Of a stretch of 64,000 bases of DNA, positions 60,065 through 64,000 are shown piece by piece. Position numbers and translations under genes: made by a program. The DNA comes from AWTP1-13 sp963770295. Lineage in GTDB: Bacteria > Pseudomonadota > Alphaproteobacteria > Rhizobiales > Hyphomicrobiaceae. The stretch covers positions 248,001 to 312,000 of the forward strand of contig CAVYPA010000008.1 in NCBI GenBank assembly GCA_963770295.1, in the 5' to 3' direction. Each line of letters starts with the position of its first letter. Within the stretch, counting starts at the first letter, position 1. A model generated the notes under the pieces. The model saw only the letters and a program-made list of their open reading frames with translations, did no database searches and was not told the DNA's origin.

Positions 60065-60910
60065 TCATGTTTGCCGTCTGGGCAGCAGCAGGACGTCTCG
60101 ACGCATCAGTCCTGGGGCCGAGGCTATGGCGCTGCGCAGTTTAAGGACGCTGTTGACGATCAAGCAGCGCCCCCACCAGACCGGGCCAAGCCGCCTCCAG
60201 TTGAAGAGAAAGGCGTCGCGATTGCGGATCGGGTTTCTGAATGCCGCCCGCAGTCCGCGGCGAGGCGTGCGTCGCTTGCGCCCGCGTGCCCGAATGGTGG
60301 AAGGCATCAACCAGTTGTGTCTGATTGGCGGCGCCACCACGCCGTAAACGTCGAGCTCAAACACCCAAGGACGCCGGGTGTCAGTATCAATGGGCCACAC
60401 GCGCGGTTCGGCCTGCAGGAGTTTTTGGGCACCGGCCCGAGAAATTAAATAGCCGACAGCGCCGGGCGGTACTCGCGAGAATTGCACGATCTTCCGATGG
60501 CCCACCTTTGCGATTTCACAGATAGCGCGATCGGGCTCGGTGCCCAGGTGAACCATGTCCCATCCCTTGGGGAGCGTCGCGATGATATCGGCCAGGAGTC
60601 CTGACAGGCCCGGAGGTAGAATTGCATCGTCCTCGAGCACCAGGGCATGAGGCAGGGCTTTGAGCGTGATTTGCCGCCAGGCTTTGATGTGGCTGGCGTA
60701 GCAGCCCAAGGCGCCCGCATCCATCACGTGCTTGGCGTCGAAGTAACGGGAGAGTTCGGGAGGCAAAGGCTTGCTGCCATCCACAGCGTCGATCCGCTCG
60801 GCTGGTATGCCGGCGCAGGCGAGTTGATCCTCAATCGAGTCGCGACGAGCCATTTCCTGATCAAGATTGAGGTAGAAGGCCCTGATTGCGCGCTCGGCGG
60901 TGCCAACCAT
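60065..60910 (-). CDS. Glycosyltransferase family 25 (LPS-type galactosyltransferase-like) protein
   Basis: The 281-residue protein has the family-25 start AIRAFYLNLDQEMARRDSIE, LACAGIPAERIDAVDG, GALGCYASHIKAWRQI and the DxD-like ALVLEDDAIL. GWDMVHLGTEPDRAI and GAVGYLISRAGAQKLLQ follow. Such enzymes add a sugar to lipooligosaccharide or a surface glycan. I prefer the ATG at 60910; an ATG at 60970 overlaps the upstream 88-codon frame as ATGA, so the longer form is possible. It is paired with the FkbM methyltransferase. Confidence 0.85.
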   Translation of the reverse strand: MVGTAERAIRAFYLNLDQEMARRDSIEDQLACAGIPAERIDAVDGSKPLPPELSRYFDAKHVMDAGALGCYASHIKAWRQITLKALPHALVLEDDAILPPGLSGLLADIIATLPKGWDMVHLGTEPDRAICEIAKVGHRKIVQFSRVPPGAVGYLISRAGAQKLLQAEPRVWPIDTDTRRPWVFELDVYGVVAPPIRHNWLMPSTIRARGRKRRTPRRGLRAAFRNPIRNRDAFLFNWRRLGPVWWGRCLIVNSVLKLRSAIASAPGLMRRDVLLLPRRQT

Positions 60911-60966
60911 CGCTCCGCCCTTCCCAGCGACCGGGCACATCCACCTAGTTTGGAAGTTATCGCGTT

Positions 60967-61233
60967 TCATGCACTCACGATCTCCCTGGCCGGGGCATCG
61001 ATGCGCCGGATGCCGAGTGCACTGAATTTCCGGATGGGGTCCAGGACTTTGAAGTCACCTCGTCTCAAAGCATCACCGACACGCCGGTTATCTCTGAGAG
61101 AGTGAGCGCGCCTGCCGATGCCGACCTCGGCTTGCACGCTGCCGATCGGCTGGGCAATGCGCTTCAGCCAATGCGCACGCGCGGTGGTCGGCAAAAGCAA
61201 GAGAAGAGGAGTGACGCGTAGGCGCACAAACAT
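60967..61233 (-). CDS. Hypothetical 88-residue protein upstream of the glycosyltransferase
   Basis: A frame from ATG 61233 has a short hydrophobic start (RVTPLLLLLPTTARA) that could be a signal peptide or a partial helix, then a basic soluble region with DFKVLDPIRKFSALGIRRID. Its TGA overlaps a possible start of the glycosyltransferase gene, which is the main argument for coding. No family is recognised; it may be a fragment of a larger surface-glycan gene. Confidence 0.35.
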   Translation of the reverse strand: MFVRLRVTPLLLLLPTTARAHWLKRIAQPIGSVQAEVGIGRRAHSLRDNRRVGDALRRGDFKVLDPIRKFSALGIRRIDAPAREIVSA

Positions 61234-61292
61234 TGCAACTGTCCCCCGTAGTCCCCCGCCCGACGATATTTGGTGACTATTTGATGTCTAAA

Positions 61293-61326
61293 ATTTGTCG
61301 GGCACGGAGATTTGTCGGGCACGGAG
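61293..61326. repeat. Two tandem copies of a 17-bp unit
   Basis: ATTTGTCGGGCACGGAG occurs at 61293-61309 and identically at 61310-61326. It lies 60 bp upstream of the 88-codon minus-strand frame and 26 bp from the palindrome. Confidence 0.95.
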
Positions 61327-61352
61327 ATCGATGCAATGGTGGCGCGTGGGCT

Positions 61353-61372
61353 CCCAATCGAGCTCGATTGGG
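61353..61372. repeat. Perfect 20-bp palindrome
   Basis: CCCAATCGAGCTCGATTGGG is its own reverse complement with no spacer. It lies in noncoding DNA beside the 17-bp repeats and could be a dimeric regulator site. The binding protein is unknown. Confidence 0.9.
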
Positions 61373-62336
61373 GATGCACAGGGACGATCGTCGCGCTGGC
61401 CAAGAGCGACGCCCACACACACCAAGCTCCTAGGGTCCCCCGTCGACCACGCCCCAGCATAACAGGCACGCTTTTACATGTGCAAGTCCACGAGAGCCGC
61501 TTGCACCGGCTCTCCGAGGAGAGGCGGGTTCATCCGGTCCTTGGGCCTTCATGGCTTGCGCCCTGGCCAAGTTGATGAGACAGGCAGGGCGGATCGGGGC
61601 CGCGGAATTTACGAACCCCAGCAACGACCTAACGGTGATCGAAGCTGCGCCAAGGCGAGGGCCGAGCCGACCCTGGGGGCCGCTACCCCCTGCCGATGGC
61701 GCGGCACGTCAGCACCAGGAACCTCAATCTGCCGCCTGGGGTCTTTTGCAGTAAAGCCTGAACAGCGTAGGCAAGGGCACATCGGCTCCGACGACTCTTG
61801 CTTGAGCGCGCACACCTCGTTCCGCGAGCTGCTGACAAAGCTCGTGGGCTGCAGCGGCACCAAAGATCCATCGTTCAACCTCAGAGAGATTGAAGCCCCT
61901 TGGGCCGCACGATCTTGCCGGCCGTACGGCGCGCGGCCGAACCGCGCACCGAGGTGATGTTCGGGATCTACTTTGCTGTGGCGGGCACCGGATGCCCACC
62001 GTGGTAACAGGCCCGCCGGGTTCTGCGGCAGCGGTGCTGAATGAACTAGGCCGCGGGTGCAATGACAGGGCCGGACAGAGTGGCGCGCGAGCACTTTCCC
62101 TCGACACCGATCCGAACACCAGGCCCGCCGCTCCCGACGGGCTCGTGGTTTGAGGAACGGTCGCCAGCGGGCGGTTTGATCGCCACGCCGCGCCCCGGTC
62201 TCGACGACGCGGCTCCGCGCTCACCGGCGCGCAAGCTCCGCTTCATTGCGCAGCTGCGCGCAGACATCCACACCGGCCCCGCCATCGATACAGCGGCGGC
62301 CGGACTACGGCGCGAGAGAGCCGCCAGCAGAGGGCC

Positions 62337-62831
62337 TTACGCTGCGGCCGCCTTCTGGTTCGCGGAATTCTCTGCAATTTGCGTGAGCAGCTCGTCCGCG
62401 TGTTTTTCCTGGTCGAGATTTTCCTCGAGCAGGCTCACCACGTCGGTGTGGCCGAGTTGTTTTGCCCAGGCAATCAGGGTGCCGTACCGCGTGATCTCAT
62501 AGTGTTCGACCGCCTGCGCCGAACCGATCATGCCGGCATCCAAAACTTCATCGTCCTTGATCTCGTCCATGTGTTCTTTGGCCTCGGCGAGAATGCCTTC
62601 GATGGCCTCGCATTTCTTGCCGCGCGCCGCCGTATCCACGAGCTTGAACACCTGCTCCAGGCGCTCGACCTGACCTTCGGTCTCGCTGCGGTGCGTCGCA
62701 AGCGCCTTCTTCAGTTCGCTTCCGCTAGCTTTTTTCACCATCTGGGGCAGCGCCTTCAGGATATGCTTTTCGGCGTAGTAGATATCCTTGAGGGTATCGA
62801 TGAAGAGGTCTTGCAGGGTCTCGATCGGCAT
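62337..62831 (-). CDS. YciE/YciF-type ferritin-like protein (DUF892)
   Basis: The 164-residue four-helix protein matches the YciE/YciF stress family: MPIETLQDLFIDTLKDIYYAEKHIL (opening TLQDLF..LKDIYYAEKHILKALP), HRSETEGQVERLEQVF, and EHYEITRYGTLIAWAKQLG with the iron-binding Glu/His. These proteins are induced by osmotic and general stress in several proteobacteria. It ends in an Ala-rich tail (NSANQKAAAA). A ribosome site AGGAG lies upstream. The gene stands alone. Confidence 0.9.
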   Translation of the reverse strand: MPIETLQDLFIDTLKDIYYAEKHILKALPQMVKKASGSELKKALATHRSETEGQVERLEQVFKLVDTAARGKKCEAIEGILAEAKEHMDEIKDDEVLDAGMIGSAQAVEHYEITRYGTLIAWAKQLGHTDVVSLLEENLDQEKHADELLTQIAENSANQKAAAA

Positions 62832-63811
62832 TGGCGGCTCCTGATGAGGTAATTTTGCTCAACCAACGCGCCCCCTAAGGCCTAGTTCCGCCTTTATTTT
62901 CGGCGCTGCCGCATGAGCGCGGTACTGAGGGCGATGAGACCCAGGGCGCAGGCGTGGGCCGCTTTTGAAGACGCCGGCAGGCCGTCAAAAGCTTGCGTCA
63001 GCGCTACGGCAAGCTGGAAGCCGAGCAGGGCCTGCGCCCCGGGGCAGGATGCCCCGCGCCTCGGTCAGCCTTTGATCCATCTTTTGCCGCGCGGCCAAAG
63101 CGCTCGGTCTGCAGGTGACCGGGGTGCTGAGCGGCGGGTTCGCGCGGCAGGATCTCGCCTCGGGCCGGGTGCACACTCGTGCTTGCCGGCGTAGCAGAGC
63201 GCGGCATCTCGTCGCTGACCGCTCATCGTCCCTCTGACCGCGCGTCAGACAGAATGCCGGGGGGCTTACGGCTTCGGTTTTGAATTGCCCTTGTTCTTGC
63301 CTTTGCGCTGGCTGGAAAACCGGGAGTTACCGAGGCCTGTGCCGATGATCAGACCTCCGCAGCGGCGCCTGTCCCACATTCTCGGCAGTTCACTCAAATC
63401 TGCACACGGCATCGTTATGCATCCGCGTCATCGTTTGAAGGTCGCCGATCCTTGCAAGCTGCTCGCGGATGCTGCGGGGCAGATTTGCATTTGCTGCTCT
63501 GCCAGTTGCCGGGATGATCTTGCGCGCCGCGCTCAATCGAGCCATTCACGGATGAGCGCGGACAGCCGATACCGCCGACCGGCGCAAGACGCACACCAAC
63601 TTTTTCGCCGCGCCGGCGAACGTCGACGGCATCCGCACCACCTCCTCGACGCGTTACCGCATTTGCGTTCCGTTGCTGGTTTTATGCCCGACAAAGCCGT
63701 CCGCCCTCGTTCTTGCTCGCCCGATTGTCGCTCTCCATCTCGAGATCTGCTCGCATCGCCTCAAGAGTCGGCAAGAGCAGCTTGGTTCCGCTGCCACACG
63801 CCCCAGCGTTT
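62832..63811. other. About 1 kb without a supported gene
   Basis: No domain or credible ribosome site is seen in any frame. The promoter of the YciE-like gene should be in the first 150 bases. The rest may be decayed sequence. Confidence 0.5.
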
Positions 63812-63976
63812 TCAGATGCGGCCGCTGAGGACCAGCACCAAAACGATGATGAGTAGCAGCCCGATGCCGCCGCCGCCATAATAGCCGGTGCCGTAGAATG
63901 GGCCGCCGCCCCAGCCGCTAAAGCCGCCAAGCAGAGCGATGACGAGGATGATGAGCAGAAGGGTGCCGACTGACAT
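63812..63976 (-). CDS. DUF3309 family small membrane protein
   Basis: A 54-residue frame from ATG 63976 has two hydrophobic helices, MSVGTLLLIILVIALLGG and IGLLLIIVLVLVLSGRI, separated by a Gly/Tyr-rich loop (WGGGPFYGTGYYGGGG). The ending LLxGRI and the overall layout are the signature of DUF3309, common in alphaproteobacteria and often stress-related. GGAG stands 7 bp before the ATG. It lies near the YciE-like gene, though about 1 kb away. Confidence 0.8.
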   Translation of the reverse strand: MSVGTLLLIILVIALLGGFSGWGGGPFYGTGYYGGGGIGLLLIIVLVLVLSGRI

Positions 63977-64000
63977 GATGGTCTCCTTCGGGAAAGCAGC

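Larger units (their letters stand above)
61234..62336. other. 1.1 kb without a supported gene, containing direct and inverted repeats
   Basis: Frames on both strands are open for up to about 160 codons, but their translations are rich in Arg, Pro, Ser and Cys and show no domain. The left end carries two notable repeats at 61293-61326 and 61353-61372. This may be decayed or regulatory sequence. Confidence 0.5.

Noticed and set aside
61609..62224. Several overlapping frames of 100-166 codons on both strands
   Set aside because: Cys/Arg/Pro/Ser-rich translations without domains, ribosome sites or operon context.
1..64000. tRNA, rRNA, insertion sequence or prophage
   Set aside because: No tRNA cloverleaf, rRNA segment, transposase, integrase or flanking terminal repeats were seen by eye; a tRNAscan-SE or Infernal run would be decisive for small RNAs.

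Overview
The window is high-GC DNA from a free-living alphaproteobacterium, probably in or near the Rhizobiales/Rhodospirillales. The evidence is an Irr-type iron-control element in front of an MbfA-like gene, RppH-type Nudix genes beside ctpA/envC, and the order twin-transmembrane protein, PduO adenosyltransferase, rhomboid, etfB, etfA, 3-hydroxyacyl-CoA dehydrogenase. No rRNA, tRNA, CRISPR array or intact mobile element was found.

Layout. 0-8 kb: housekeeping and transport genes (crotonase end, MbfA-like ferritin/VIT1 protein, a decayed TRAP transporter binding protein, EamA and CDF transporters, aldo/keto reductase). 8-17 kb: envelope and RNA-end processing (two tandem rppH-like genes, ctpA, envC), a 15-bp minisatellite, then the cobalamin/ETF/beta-oxidation block. 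17-19.5 kb: GST and VOC genes behind a decayed ArsR-type regulator, and an SDR.

19.5-36.5 kb is the most unusual part, a divergent catabolic locus read from a 116-bp intergenic region at 25745-25860. Leftward runs pxpB-pxpC, then a three-subunit molybdenum hydroxylase of the CO-dehydrogenase/xanthine-dehydrogenase family whose iron-sulfur subunit is fused to a CoxG domain. Rightward runs pxpA, npdG, cofE, cofD, cofC and fbiC (the core pathway for deazaflavin cofactor F420), then a fold-type II PLP enzyme, a glutaconate-type CoA-transferase pair and an HpcH/HpaI aldolase. The spacing implies two long operons. I infer oxidation/reduction and ring opening of an N-heterocycle or lactam feeding acyl-CoA metabolism. 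Two single-base frameshifts (in cofD and in the PLP gene) need checking as assembly errors.

36.5-46.2 kb: a polar amino-acid ABC transporter, N-carbamoyl-amino-acid hydrolase, flavin reductase, hydantoin racemase, hydantoinase, cupin, class III CoA-transferase and MaoC hydratase, together a hydantoin/carbamoyl-amino-acid route.

46-64 kb: Cys-rich/PRC-barrel secreted protein, HdeD-like protein, LimB-like flavin monooxygenase, Tat-exported metallo-beta-lactamase-fold hydrolase, a molybdopterin oxidoreductase with an M24 peptidase-like partner, SDR, a LuxR-type regulator without luxI, polysaccharide deacetylase, FkbM methyltransferase, family 25 glycosyltransferase, and YciE-like and DUF3309 stress proteins. 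Gene density falls after 57 kb and several stretches near 1 kb hold nothing I can support.
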